NCBI GenBank assembly: GCA_045601325.1
Contig: JAZRZI010000051.1
Coordinates: 1 to 42,620, forward strand
DNA length: 42,620 bases
Direction: 5' to 3'
Origin: JAZRZI01 sp045601325
GTDB taxonomy: Bacteria; Bacillota_I; Bacilli_A; RFN20; CAG-826
Shown here: piece after piece, positions 8,742 to 17,500 of the stretch
Layout: each line of letters starts with the position of its first letter
Position numbering within the stretch: the stretch's first letter is position 1
Notes under the pieces: model-generated
Seen by the model: the letters and a program-made list of their open reading frames with translations, nothing else
Told to the model about the DNA's origin: nothing
Databases searched by the model: none
Position numbers and translations under genes: made by a program

Positions 8742-9217
8742 AGTTTATTGAATTATTAAGAACTGATGTTGAAGTTCATAATATTCTCCAATTCGGTGTT
8801 GAAGATGTTCATTATATTAAAGACCCAGACAATCCAAACCGTATTGCTAGCATTATAACTGGTTCTGGTTATGATAATCGTAACTTTGGTTGGGGCCTTG
8901 GAACAGAATTCATCTCATATTTAACTGAAGATCAAGAAGACGATTTATGGGATCAAGTTAAAGCTATCAACCAAACAACTCCAATGACTAAGTTGATCGG
9001 TTTCAATTTCGACGCAACAGAATCTGTTTTAAAACAAAAGATTTCTAACTGTAAAGCAGTTATTAACAAATACTTAACAGCTTTTGAAAAAGCACAATTC
9101 AAAGATAAAGACTCCACATATTCTCAATTTATGAAAGAGTTAAATGATGCTGGCGCAAATGATGTTATTCAAGCAAAGCAAGAGCAATTAGATGCTTTCT
9201 TAGCAGCAAAACAATAA
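8702..9217 (+). pseudogene. ABC solute-binding protein, C-terminal fragment (DUF3502-like)
   Basis: The open frame (first ATG at 8738, but homologous-looking sequence NPARAMKFIELL begins at about 8720) encodes the tail of a sugar-binding lipoprotein. The features are an AMKFIELL helix, GVEDVHYIKD (compare GIEGxHY in DUF3502 proteins) and a terminal helical region ending in LDAFLAAKQ. No signal peptide or N-terminal domain is present. The frame is +2 relative to the ATPase fragment, so no fusion protein is made. The rest of the importer (permeases and most of the binding protein) appears to have been deleted. It ends 6 nt before the GH95 start. Confidence 0.7.
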
Positions 9218-9223
9218 ACATTA

Positions 9224-11575
9224 ATGAAAGAAAAAATTTTAATTAATCAATATCCAGCCTCTAACTGGCAAAGCGCATCCCCAATTGGTAATGGCCGATT
9301 GGGCGCTTTAGTTATGGGCTCGATATATAAAGAAAACATCATTATCAATCATGAAGCCCTATTTGATAACTATGTTAACAAAGAAATACCAGATGTCAGT
9401 TATGCATTGAACGAAGTTCGCCGTTTAATGGACGAAAAACGTTATCTAGAGGCTGAAAGGTACTACACTGATATTTTAACCGCGAAAGGATATAACGAGG
9501 CTAAGAAGGGCGAATATTTCCCTGCTTTTGATTTGAGCTTTATATATCCAGTTGATGGAATGTTCTCTTCATATTCTCGTGAGATTGATTTAAGACGTGG
9601 AATATCAAAAGTTTCTTTTGAAGAGAAAAGTGAATTAGTAACACGTGAAATGTTTGCATCGTTTACTGATAAGTTCTTATTTTTAAACATTAAAAAAGAG
9701 ATTCCATTTTCATTATCTTTTGCATTAGTCAAAAGAGATATTAGTGATTCCTTAGATTTTAAGGGTGACTATATTGAATGCATAGAAGACTTTGAAAGCC
9801 AAGTTATTGGCAATTACATTTATTGTAAAGTTATTACTAAAGGCGGCCTTAAATATTGTGGAATTGTTAAGATTTTAGAAAACGATGGTGAGATATTAAA
9901 ACAAACTAATAAGCAGAGCCTCAACATTGATATGCAAGGCGTTGGTGATTTAGATAACTCAATATCTGTTACATCTAGAAATTTGACATTAGTCATTAAT
10001 GTTGAAAGAGATATTCTTTCTTTTGAAGTAATGAAAGAAAAAGTTGATTCGATTAAGGACTCTTTTGAAACATTAAAAGAGAGACACATAAACAAATTTA
10101 AAGAGATATTTGAAAGAGTAGAACTTAATATTTGTGAAGGTTTAAATAAATCTAACGAACAATTATTGCTTGATTCCTATAGTGGAAGTCCTAGCCTTGA
10201 ATTGATTGAGAAAGCCGCTGATTTTGGTAGATATTTATTATTGTCATCATCTTATGGTTGCCAATATCCTAGCAATTTACAAGGCATATGGAATGGTGAT
10301 TATAAGCCTGTATGGTCATCAACATACTTTAACAACGAAAACCTTCAAATGTGTTATTGGCAAGCATTTAGGGGCGACTTGTTAGAAACCTTATTGCCAA
10401 TCTTTAATTTATACGATTCTTTGAAAGAAGATTTCCATATGAATGCAAAGAATTTATTTGGATGTCGTGGAATATTGCTCCCATTATTTATGGACAATCA
10501 AAGTGGTAAAAAGGATAATCTGCAACCTCATGTACTTTATTGGACGGGTTCTAGTGCTTGGATTGCTCAATTCTATTACGATTACTATTTATTTACTAAG
10601 GATAAAGATTTCTTGCTCAATAGAGCGTTACCTTTTATGAAAGAAGCTGCTTTATTTTATGAAGATTTCTATGTTACTGATGAGAATGGATATTTAAAAT
10701 CATATCCATCTGATTCTCCTGAGAATAGAGCAAATGGTAGCTTTAAAGGTGCGAAAGAAATTAGTTGCTCTATTAATGCAACAATGGATATCGCTTTACT
10801 AAAGGAACTTCTCTCTAACTTAATTAATGCTAGTGAAGAAAATAATATTGATGAGCCTAAGCTTTCCATTTGGAAAGAAATGTTAGGTAAATGCCCGAAT
10901 TATGAAATAAATAGCGATGGGGCGATTAAGGAATGGTTACATGAAGATTTCCTTGATAACTATATGCATCGTCATCTATCTCATATCTATCCTTTATTCC
11001 CGGGACGTGAAGTTAACGAAGAAAGCAATCCAGAATTGTTCAAGGCCATTGAAACCGCGGTTTATAAACGCTTAAATATTGGTCTTACCGAACAAACAGG
11101 TTGGAGTTTTGCCCACTCTGCAAATATTTATGCGAGATTAGGCGATGGTGATTCATTGCTTAACACACTAGGTTTGTTAACGAAATATTGCATGAATGAT
11201 AATTTATTTACATTCCATAATGATAATAGAAATATGGGCGCGACATTAACATATTTATACGCAAGAAAGAGACCATTCCAAATTGATGCGAATATGGGTT
11301 TAACCGCTGCGATATATGAAATGCTTATCTACACCAATGATGATGAGATCAAAATCTTACCTGCACTTCCTAGTAGAATTAAACAGGGCAGTTGCATTGG
11401 TTTGAAAGTTATTGGGGGTCATAAGGTTGATATATCTTGGGGTAATGATTATTGTAACGTTACAATTCATCCAGGAAATAGTGGCAATATTAGATTAAAA
11501 GTCTGTGGATTCACAGATGAATACCAAAATATTTCCCTATCTGATAAAACCCTCTATTTGAAATTCAATAAATAG
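9224..11575 (+). CDS. glycoside hydrolase family 95 (alpha-L-fucosidase type)
   Basis: The 783-residue protein matches GH95 along its length. It has an N-terminal PIGNGRLGALVMGS block, GRYLLLSSSYG...NLQGIWN, then YFNNENLQM, SPEN, HRHLSHIYPLFPG, TGWS.AH and a late FQIDANMG block. By analogy with Bifidobacterium AfcA, N371 and N373 with D688 form the base system and E500 is a candidate acid. Spacing is close to that enzyme (inference by motif order). There is no signal peptide, so it should act on imported fucosylated or L-galactosylated oligosaccharides in the cytoplasm. fucU follows 29 nt downstream, which favours fucose. The gene has no Shine-Dalgarno sequence and follows the broken binding-protein gene by 6 nt. 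Confidence 0.88.
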   Translation: MKEKILINQYPASNWQSASPIGNGRLGALVMGSIYKENIIINHEALFDNYVNKEIPDVSYALNEVRRLMDEKRYLEAERYYTDILTAKGYNEAKKGEYFPAFDLSFIYPVDGMFSSYSREIDLRRGISKVSFEEKSELVTREMFASFTDKFLFLNIKKEIPFSLSFALVKRDISDSLDFKGDYIECIEDFESQVIGNYIYCKVITKGGLKYCGIVKILENDGEILKQTNKQSLNIDMQGVGDLDNSISVTSRNLTLVINVERDILSFEVMKEKVDSIKDSFETLKERHINKFKEIFERVELNICEGLNKSNEQLLLDSYSGSPSLELIEKAADFGRYLLLSSSYGCQYPSNLQGIWNGDYKPVWSSTYFNNENLQMCYWQAFRGDLLETLLPIFNLYDSLKEDFHMNAKNLFGCRGILLPLFMDNQSGKKDNLQPHVLYWTGSSAWIAQFYYDYYLFTKDKDFLLNRALPFMKEAALFYEDFYVTDENGYLKSYPSDSPENRANGSFKGAKEISCSINATMDIALLKELLSNLINASEENNIDEPKLSIWKEMLGKCPNYEINSDGAIKEWLHEDFLDNYMHRHLSHIYPLFPGREVNEESNPELFKAIETAVYKRLNIGLTEQTGWSFAHSANIYARLGDGDSLLNTLGLLTKYCMNDNLFTFHNDNRNMGATLTYLYARKRPFQIDANMGLTAAIYEMLIYTNDDEIKILPALPSRIKQGSCIGLKVIGGHKVDISWGNDYCNVTIHPGNSGNIRLKVCGFTDEYQNISLSDKTLYLKFNK

Positions 11576-11604
11576 GATTAATATTAAAATATAAGGAGCA
11601 AATT

Positions 11605-12027
11605 ATGTTAAAAGGAATACCAAAATTACTTTCCCCTGAATTAATTAAAGTTCTTTGTGAAATGGGGCACGGAGACGAAATCGTTATTGGTGACGCAAAC
11701 TTCCCGGCGGAAACAATGGGCAAAAGAGTTATACGCGCTGATGGATTAGGTGGTGTTGAACTATTAGAAGCAATTTTAAAAGTTATTCCACTTGATACTT
11801 ACGCTAATGAGAACTTCATGCTAATGGCCACCACAAATGGTGATCCAACTCCTGAAATCTGGGCTAAATATAGAGAAGTCACAGGCAAAGAAGAGCCTAA
11901 TACAAAAGAAAAGATGCTTGAACGTTTTGAGTTCTATGATAGAGCAAAAAATGCATTTGCGGTTATTGCTTCTGGTGAAGAAGCAATCTACGCTAACATC
12001 ATCTTAAAAAAAGGTGTCATTAAGTAA
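11605..12027 (+). CDS. fucU: L-fucose mutarotase (RbsD/FucU family)
   Basis: The 140-residue protein is the normal length for FucU. It has the family start MLKGIPKLLSPELIKVL and the GHGD motif (H22, D24). Next comes GDANFPAE, and an ERFEFYDRAKNAFAVIASGE block precedes the C-terminus. FucU interconverts the alpha and beta anomers of L-fucose so that the isomerase can use them. A good ribosome binding site (AAGGAG) lies 7-8 nt before the ATG. It follows the GH95 gene by 29 nt and is followed by a strong terminator, so it ends this transcription unit. No fucose isomerase, kinase or aldolase lies nearby, so those steps must be encoded elsewhere or the sugar enters another route. Confidence 0.9.
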   Translation: MLKGIPKLLSPELIKVLCEMGHGDEIVIGDANFPAETMGKRVIRADGLGGVELLEAILKVIPLDTYANENFMLMATTNGDPTPEIWAKYREVTGKEEPNTKEKMLERFEFYDRAKNAFAVIASGEEAIYANIILKKGVIK

Positions 12028-12042
12028 AATTAATTTTGATTC

Positions 12043-12075
12043 AAAAGCAATACTCATTATGGGTATTGTTTTTTG
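12043..12075 (+). terminator. intrinsic terminator after fucU
   Basis: The stem AAAAGCAATAC (12043-12053) pairs with GTATTGTTTT (from 12063), with one G-U pair, around a 9-nt loop. The T-run continues to about 12075. Confidence 0.75.
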
Positions 12076-12120
12076 TTTAATTATTTTGATAACTAGTTAT
12101 CACGTATGCCTTGATGTGAG

Positions 12121-12129
12121 TGTTATAAT
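12121..12129 (+). promoter_or_regulatory. extended -10 box placed for a leaderless transcript
   Basis: TG-T-TATAAT (12121-12129) ends 6 nt before the ATG at 12136. No Shine-Dalgarno sequence is present, so the mRNA probably starts at or almost at the start codon. Confidence 0.6.
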
Positions 12130-12135
12130 GTCATT

Positions 12136-12429
12136 ATGATATTGCCATTACTATCACTTATTGCGGAACTCGTATTCATTGTCTTAGGCTATTATTTTAA
12201 TTCATCTGGTGAAGGCCTACCTCGTGATTTCTCTATTGCGATGATAGTGGTGTTTTGCGTTTGCACTCTATTATCTTTGCTTGGTTTGATTCATCACCTT
12301 AAAAGGTCAAAAGGTTTAATCTCTAGAACTTTGCATCTTACTAGTTTGATACTATCTGCAGCAGGTGTCATTTTAGGTGGAATATTTGTAGTCTCATTAT
12401 TAGTGGCGTTCCTTGGAAATATAAATTAA
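12136..12429 (+). CDS. small three-helix membrane protein, unknown function
   Basis: The 97-residue protein has three predicted membrane helices (about 2-18, 33-52 and 66-94). A basic loop (HHLKRSKG) between the second and third helices suggests that loop faces the cytoplasm. I recognise no family. It starts from an extended -10 promoter with no leader and is followed 6 nt later by the TIM-barrel gene, so the two are probably co-transcribed. Confidence 0.65.
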   Translation: MILPLLSLIAELVFIVLGYYFNSSGEGLPRDFSIAMIVVFCVCTLLSLLGLIHHLKRSKGLISRTLHLTSLILSAAGVILGGIFVVSLLVAFLGNIN

Positions 12430-12435
12430 TTAACT

Positions 12436-13290
12436 ATGTTAAAACTTGGTATCTCTTCCAGTGAATTTAAGAATGATTCCGATTACGGAATTGATTATAA
12501 AAAATATAAAAAACTTGGCTATGATTCTTTAGATTATGGTGCGTTTTTTATGAGCAATAATCCCGTATATCAGCTCGATGAAAAAGAGTTCATTTTATAC
12601 TTTAAAGGTCTAAAAAAAGAAGTAGAAGAAAACGGATTAATCATCTATCAAATGCATGCGCTTTGGGATCCTGAAGCAGAGAAAAAATATCATGATAATT
12701 TACAAGAATTTTATGTTAAATGTTTGAAGGCTGCGGGTATCTTAGGATGCCCATATGTAGTTATGCATCCTGTATCTCCTAACGGTTGGGATACCCCTTT
12801 TACTTATCAAGAAATATTTGATAGAAATATCGATTTTATAAGCAAATTAGTGCCATTTTGCAAGGAATATCATACTAAACTGGCGATTGAAAACCTACCT
12901 TTTAGAGGTGTAGATAATTTCTTCAATCCTATTAATACATTGAAATTAATCAACACTTTAAATAGTGAAGAAATAGTGATGTGTGTGGATACAGGACATT
13001 TCAACATTTTTAGAGATTGTCCTATTTATGACACGATTGTTAAAATTGGTGACAAACTGAAGGTTCTTCACATTCACGATAATATGGGTGACGCAGATTA
13101 CCATCTTCTTCCTAAAAAAGGTAATTTCAATTGGGATGATTTTTGTCTTGGCTTAAAAGAAATAAAATTCGACGGCGTTCTTAACTTAGAAACCGGTATA
13201 TCAAAGGATTTACCAAGAGAAGAATTTGATAAAGCTAGCGAAGAACTAGTTAATATTCTTAAAGATTTTCGAGAGAAAATTGAATGTTAA
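12436..13290 (+). CDS. sugar phosphate isomerase/epimerase (xylose isomerase-like TIM barrel)
   Basis: The 284-residue protein has the motifs of the AP-endonuclease-2/xylose-isomerase-like superfamily. They are VVMHPVSP, AIENLPF (metal-binding Glu), MCVDTGHFN (Asp and His), LHIHDNMGD (His and Asp) and LNLETG (Glu) at the end of successive strands. The metal site therefore looks complete. Members act as sugar isomerases, epimerases or, in some gut pathways, 3-keto-glycoside lyases, so the exact reaction cannot be read from sequence. It has no Shine-Dalgarno sequence and follows the small membrane protein by 6 nt. Confidence 0.8.
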   Translation: MLKLGISSSEFKNDSDYGIDYKKYKKLGYDSLDYGAFFMSNNPVYQLDEKEFILYFKGLKKEVEENGLIIYQMHALWDPEAEKKYHDNLQEFYVKCLKAAGILGCPYVVMHPVSPNGWDTPFTYQEIFDRNIDFISKLVPFCKEYHTKLAIENLPFRGVDNFFNPINTLKLINTLNSEEIVMCVDTGHFNIFRDCPIYDTIVKIGDKLKVLHIHDNMGDADYHLLPKKGNFNWDDFCLGLKEIKFDGVLNLETGISKDLPREEFDKASEELVNILKDFREKIEC

Positions 13291-13352
13291 TTCGTATTTT
13301 ATAACATAAATTTTCATATGCTTAAAATATAAATTACAATTCGCATCGCGAA

Positions 13353-13366
13353 ATGTATTTATACAT
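13353..13366. repeat. 14-nt palindrome upstream of gdpP
   Basis: The perfect inverted repeat ATGTAT-TT-ATACAT lies 16 nt before the -10 box at 13383, covering the -35 region. Its position suits a repressor operator, but AT-rich palindromes arise by chance in such DNA. Confidence 0.35.
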
Positions 13367-13382
13367 TACATATATTTTTAGT

Positions 13383-13388
13383 TATAAT
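13383..13388 (+). promoter_or_regulatory. -10 box of the gdpP-rplI-dnaB run
   Basis: TATAAT lies 22 nt before the ATG at 13411, with a CGAGGA ribosome binding site in between. The leader is therefore short but ordinary. The -35 region is weak and overlaps the 13353-13366 palindrome. Confidence 0.5.
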
Positions 13389-13410
13389 ATACAATAACGA
13401 GGATTTTGTT

Positions 13411-15513
13411 ATGTCAAAAAAAGATTATAAAAGAAAGTCATTGCCAATTATGGCAAGAACCATTAAAGCAATAAAAACAGCAGTGTTTGTTATCTCGCTC
13501 ATAGAGTTAATAAGCTTACTAGTTTTCACTATTTTCTATTTCGGAAATATCCTCGATATACAAAATCATATTCAACATAACGAAATTATTGTTTTAGGTG
13601 CGATTGTTGCGGTCCTCATTAACTGCTTGTTCATGTGGATAGTTATTAACTATATTAGCCACCTTAGAAGAAAAATTGATTTAACCACTGCTGATTTAGT
13701 TGGTGGTGATATTAAACAAGCTTATAGTCACGCTGAGCTTGGTTTATTAGTTACAGACAAAGAAGACACAATTATCTGGGCTAACGATTTATTTATGTCC
13801 CGTGGCATTCAAAATAAAATCGACGAAAAGATTGTTGATGCAATTCCTGAAACTGCTGATATTATTAACAATCCAAACCAATCTGTTGAAGTAGAAGCAA
13901 AGATTGGTGAACAAACTTATTCAGTCAAACATATTAGAGAAGCTGGTTTATGGATGTTCAAAGATATATCTGATTACAAGTTCTTAAATGAAAAATACAC
14001 AAACGAGAAACCTGTCGTTGGTGTTCTTTCTATTGATAACTACGATGAAGTTGTCAGCGCTGGTGATGACTTTAACGATTCTCTTAATAGAGTTAAAACA
14101 ATTATTGATGACTATACAAAGAAATTTGGTATTTTGCTTAGAAAATTAACTGAAAAAAAATACTCAATGTTCTTTAACGTTGAATCTCTTGAAAAGATTA
14201 AAAAAGATAATTTTTCCATTCTTAGCGATGTGAGAAGAGCGAGTGGCAACGAAGCCTTACCTTTAACTATTTCTATCGGTATCGCTTATGAATATCCTGA
14301 TGTTATTAAACTCAATGACTTGGCTAACGATGCATTAGGCTTAGCTATGGCTCGTGGTGGTGACCAAATCGTCTTAAATAACTATACAGGTAATATTGAG
14401 TACATCGGTGGTAATACTGAAAGTAAATCTTCACAAAACTCTGTTAAATATCGTGTTACTGGCAACACTCTTGTTGAGTTAATTCAAAAATCTAGCAATG
14501 TCCTAGTTATGGGACATATGCATTCCGACATGGACTCATTAGGTGCTTCATTAGGTATGAAAGCAATTTGTGATCGCGTTGATGTCGAATGTGAAGTTGT
14601 TATTGACTTAGAAGATATTGAAGAAAAGACTAGCGACGCAATTTATGAGTGTTTCAGCAAGTCTGAAAGAGATAAAATCTTTATTTCTCCTAAAAACGCA
14701 CTTGATAAAGTTGAAGTTAATACACTTTTAATTGTCGTGGATGTTTCTAATCCGATGATTGTTATTGAAAAGGCCTTACTTGATAAGACAAATAAGATTG
14801 TGGTTGTTGACCATCATAGAAAAGATGATAGAGCGATTACAGATAATGTATTGCTATCTGAAATTGACGCATCCGCTTCTTCTACATGTGAAATCGTCAC
14901 TGAATTTATTGAATATATTGCGTTAAATCCAAGAGTTAGTATTTCACCTGCTTTTGCGACAATTATGCTTGCTGGTATCACAATGGATACCCAAAACTTT
15001 AAGAGCCCACACTGTGGATTTAGAACTTTTGAAGCAGCGTCCATTTTAAATCACCGTGGTGGTGATAATGTTAGAGCGATCAACTTATTAAAGGACGACT
15101 TGGATGAATATAACCAAATCAATAACATCCTTAGAAAAGTTGAGCACCAAAGAACTGGCACTGCTATTGTTGCGGTTGATGAACCTGACCCAGTAGATCC
15201 GAAGAGCAAGTTAATTGTAGAAGATGCAACAATTTCAAAGGTTGCGGACAGATGTTTGGAATTAAAAGATATTCACGCTTCTTTCGTTATTGCTCCTATC
15301 AATGATAAGACTGTGAAATTATCCGCGAGAAGTGATGGCACTATTAATGTAGAAACTTTAGTTCGTGAATTGGGTGGTGGAGGCCATAAGACTATGGCGG
15401 CCGCTAAATTCGATAGAGAAACTGTTAAAGATGTTAGAGAAAGACTTCTAAATACATTAGATAGAAAACTAGCAGATGCTATGAAAGATATAGGCGAAGG
15501 AGAAGATAAGTAA
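13411..15513 (+). CDS. gdpP: cyclic-di-AMP phosphodiesterase GdpP
   Basis: The 700-residue protein has the GdpP layout. There are two membrane helices (about 20-45 and 58-82), a PAS-like region (about 105-190), a degenerate GGDEF domain (about 200-325, ending in ARGGDQIVL), then DHH (about 360-530) and DHHA1 (to about 690, GGGGHKTMAA). The metal ligands are present: H369, D373, D375, D444, D467-H468-H469 and D526. It cleaves c-di-AMP to pApA at the inner membrane face, affecting osmolyte and wall homeostasis. A CGAGGA ribosome binding site precedes the ATG. The order gdpP-rplI-dnaB is conserved in Firmicutes and confirms the call. Confidence 0.95.
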   Translation: MSKKDYKRKSLPIMARTIKAIKTAVFVISLIELISLLVFTIFYFGNILDIQNHIQHNEIIVLGAIVAVLINCLFMWIVINYISHLRRKIDLTTADLVGGDIKQAYSHAELGLLVTDKEDTIIWANDLFMSRGIQNKIDEKIVDAIPETADIINNPNQSVEVEAKIGEQTYSVKHIREAGLWMFKDISDYKFLNEKYTNEKPVVGVLSIDNYDEVVSAGDDFNDSLNRVKTIIDDYTKKFGILLRKLTEKKYSMFFNVESLEKIKKDNFSILSDVRRASGNEALPLTISIGIAYEYPDVIKLNDLANDALGLAMARGGDQIVLNNYTGNIEYIGGNTESKSSQNSVKYRVTGNTLVELIQKSSNVLVMGHMHSDMDSLGASLGMKAICDRVDVECEVVIDLEDIEEKTSDAIYECFSKSERDKIFISPKNALDKVEVNTLLIVVDVSNPMIVIEKALLDKTNKIVVVDHHRKDDRAITDNVLLSEIDASASSTCEIVTEFIEYIALNPRVSISPAFATIMLAGITMDTQNFKSPHCGFRTFEAASILNHRGGDNVRAINLLKDDLDEYNQINNILRKVEHQRTGTAIVAVDEPDPVDPKSKLIVEDATISKVADRCLELKDIHASFVIAPINDKTVKLSARSDGTINVETLVRELGGGGHKTMAAAKFDRETVKDVRERLLNTLDRKLADAMKDIGEGEDK

Positions 15514-15515
15514 GT

Positions 15516-15968
15516 ATGAAAGTAATTTTACTTAAAGACGTTAAAAACGTTGGAAAAAAAGATCAAACTGTTGAAGTTAGCGATGGATACGCTGTTAATT
15601 TCTTATTTCCTAGAAGATTAGCGGTTCAATTAACTCAAAAGAGTAAGGAAGTATTATCTAATCAACAAGAGAATGCTCGTTTAGCGGAAGAAAAGGCCAA
15701 AGTAGAAGCTAATGAACTTGCAAAGAAACTAGAAACTATCACTTTAGATATTCCAATGAAAGTTGGTAAAGATGGTCGCTTGTTTGGAAATGTTTCATTA
15801 AAACAAGTTGAAGAAACTATGAAATCTAAGTTTGGATTAGAAATTGATAAGAGAAAATTTATCGATAAAGACCCAATCAATTCCTTAGGGTTCTTTAAAT
15901 TAAAAATCGAATTGCACAAAGGTGTCATTGGCATTATTAGTGTGCATGTCGTAGAAGAGGGCAAATAA
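15516..15968 (+). CDS. rplI: 50S ribosomal protein L9
   Basis: The 150-residue protein is the usual length for L9. The N-terminal domain begins MKVILLKDVKNVGKKDQ and has the VSDGYAVNFLFPRRLAV rRNA-binding block. A charged connecting helix (about 45-75) leads to the C-terminal domain (FGNVSLKQVEE... and a final beta strand). L9 binds 23S rRNA at the base of the L1 stalk. Its GAAGGAG ribosome binding site lies inside the end of gdpP and the genes are 2 nt apart, so translation is probably coupled. Confidence 0.96.
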   Translation: MKVILLKDVKNVGKKDQTVEVSDGYAVNFLFPRRLAVQLTQKSKEVLSNQQENARLAEEKAKVEANELAKKLETITLDIPMKVGKDGRLFGNVSLKQVEETMKSKFGLEIDKRKFIDKDPINSLGFFKLKIELHKGVIGIISVHVVEEGK

Positions 15969-15969
15969 T

Positions 15970-17499
15970 ATGGCGAGACAAAAAGTAATTAAAGGAAATA
16001 AAACCGAGCTCCCTTATAACTTGCAAGCCGAGCAAGCATGTCTTGGCTCTGCTTTAATGCACAAGGAATCATTAAACAAAGTGTTATCAAGATTGGATGA
16101 AGATGACTTTTATGATGGAAGACATCAAATTATTTATCGTGTTCTAACAAATTTAAATGATAAACATATCGATGTTGATATTCTTACTGCGATGGAAGAA
16201 ATCGCTAATTTAAAAGAAGAAGAACATATTGGTGGACCTGAATATTTACAAGCTTGTTGTGACCAAATGGTTGCGTTATCTAGTATTGATTTCTATATCG
16301 ATATCGTTAAAGACCAATCCGTATTAAGAAAATTCTTAATCGCTATTAGAACTATTGATGCTGACTATAGACAAGGTGAAATCGAAGACCTTGATAACTT
16401 TATTGTTCAAGCGGAAACAAAAATTAAAGAAGCAACAGAAAAAAGAAGAATTGGTAACTTCCGTGGTGTGCAAGAAATCGCAAAAGAAGTTATCAAAGAT
16501 ATTGATACAGTAAGAGCAGCAAATGGAAATAACCTTACTGGTTTAACTTCTGGATATAAGAATATTGATGATATTACAAAAGGATTTAGAAAATCTGAAT
16601 TAACTATCATTGCTGCTAGACCTGCTTTAGGTAAAACTGCTTTGGCGCTTAACTTTGCATATAACGTAGCTAGTAAAGAAAAAGCACCGGTTGCTATTTT
16701 CTCACTTGAAATGGCTAGTGAATTATTAGTTAAACGTTTAGTGGCATCTTGCAGTAATGTTCCACTTGAAAACATCGCTAGTGGTGTTTTAAATTCCACT
16801 CAAAAAACTCAAGTTGCAGGTGCGATTAGAGAGATATCCTCCTTACCTATTTATATCGATGATTCTCCAGGTATTCGTTTGATGGATATCCTAGCAAAAT
16901 CTAGACAATTGCAAGCTACTTTAGAGTCAAATAAACAACAATTAGGCATGATTATTATCGACTACTTAGGTTTAGTTACCATTGGCTCTAATAGTAAGAA
17001 TCCTGACTCCCGTAACGAAGAAGTTCGTAAAATTTCTTTAGCGCTAAAAGGATTAGCGAGAGAATTAAAAGTCCCTGTTATCGTTGTTTCTCAATTATCT
17101 CGTGATGTTGAAAAACGTGATAATAAGAGGCCAATGATGTCAGACTTAAGAGATTCTGGTTCTATTGAACAAGACGCTGATGTCATTATGTTGCTTTATA
17201 GGGAAGACTATTATTCTCAATACAAAAAAGATGAAGGCGCAGCAGGTGATAAGAAAGTCAAAGCAATGTCTTCAAGTCAAAAATTAGAATTATCAGAAGC
17301 CGTACAAAGAAAGCAATTATTGGATCAAATGCCTGGAAGTGCTTCATATGTTGAAGTACAAGTGGCAAAGAACCGTAACGGTCAAACTGGTAGAGCGTGT
17401 TTATTCTTCTTTAAATCATTTGGTAGATTTACTCAACCATCTGAAGAGTGGGAACTCAAAATGCGCGATATTGCAAATAAGAGCAGCAACGTAGATTAA
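15970..17499 (+). CDS. dnaB: replicative DNA helicase DnaB
   Basis: The 509-residue protein has the N-terminal helical domain (about 12-115, AEQACLGSALM), a linker and the RecA-like motor domain. Walker A lies near P218-T223 (ALGKTALA), Walker B is IIIDYLGLV, and SQLSRDVEKR and DLRDSGSIEQDADV are later helicase motifs. It unwinds DNA ahead of the replication fork. It is 50-60 residues longer than most DnaB proteins. The excess is a charged, low-conservation insertion after the LLYREDYY segment (about 415-465), just before the AKNRNGQTG block. It starts 1 nt after rplI in the standard Firmicutes order. Confidence 0.95.
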   Translation: MARQKVIKGNKTELPYNLQAEQACLGSALMHKESLNKVLSRLDEDDFYDGRHQIIYRVLTNLNDKHIDVDILTAMEEIANLKEEEHIGGPEYLQACCDQMVALSSIDFYIDIVKDQSVLRKFLIAIRTIDADYRQGEIEDLDNFIVQAETKIKEATEKRRIGNFRGVQEIAKEVIKDIDTVRAANGNNLTGLTSGYKNIDDITKGFRKSELTIIAARPALGKTALALNFAYNVASKEKAPVAIFSLEMASELLVKRLVASCSNVPLENIASGVLNSTQKTQVAGAIREISSLPIYIDDSPGIRLMDILAKSRQLQATLESNKQQLGMIIIDYLGLVTIGSNSKNPDSRNEEVRKISLALKGLARELKVPVIVVSQLSRDVEKRDNKRPMMSDLRDSGSIEQDADVIMLLYREDYYSQYKKDEGAAGDKKVKAMSSSQKLELSEAVQRKQLLDQMPGSASYVEVQVAKNRNGQTGRACLFFFKSFGRFTQPSEEWELKMRDIANKSSNVD

Positions 17500-17500
17500 T

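Noticed and set aside
15662..15964. 100-codon reverse-strand open frame over rplI
   Set aside because: It is antisense to a certain ribosomal protein gene, has no ribosome binding site and has a composition expected of a shadow frame.
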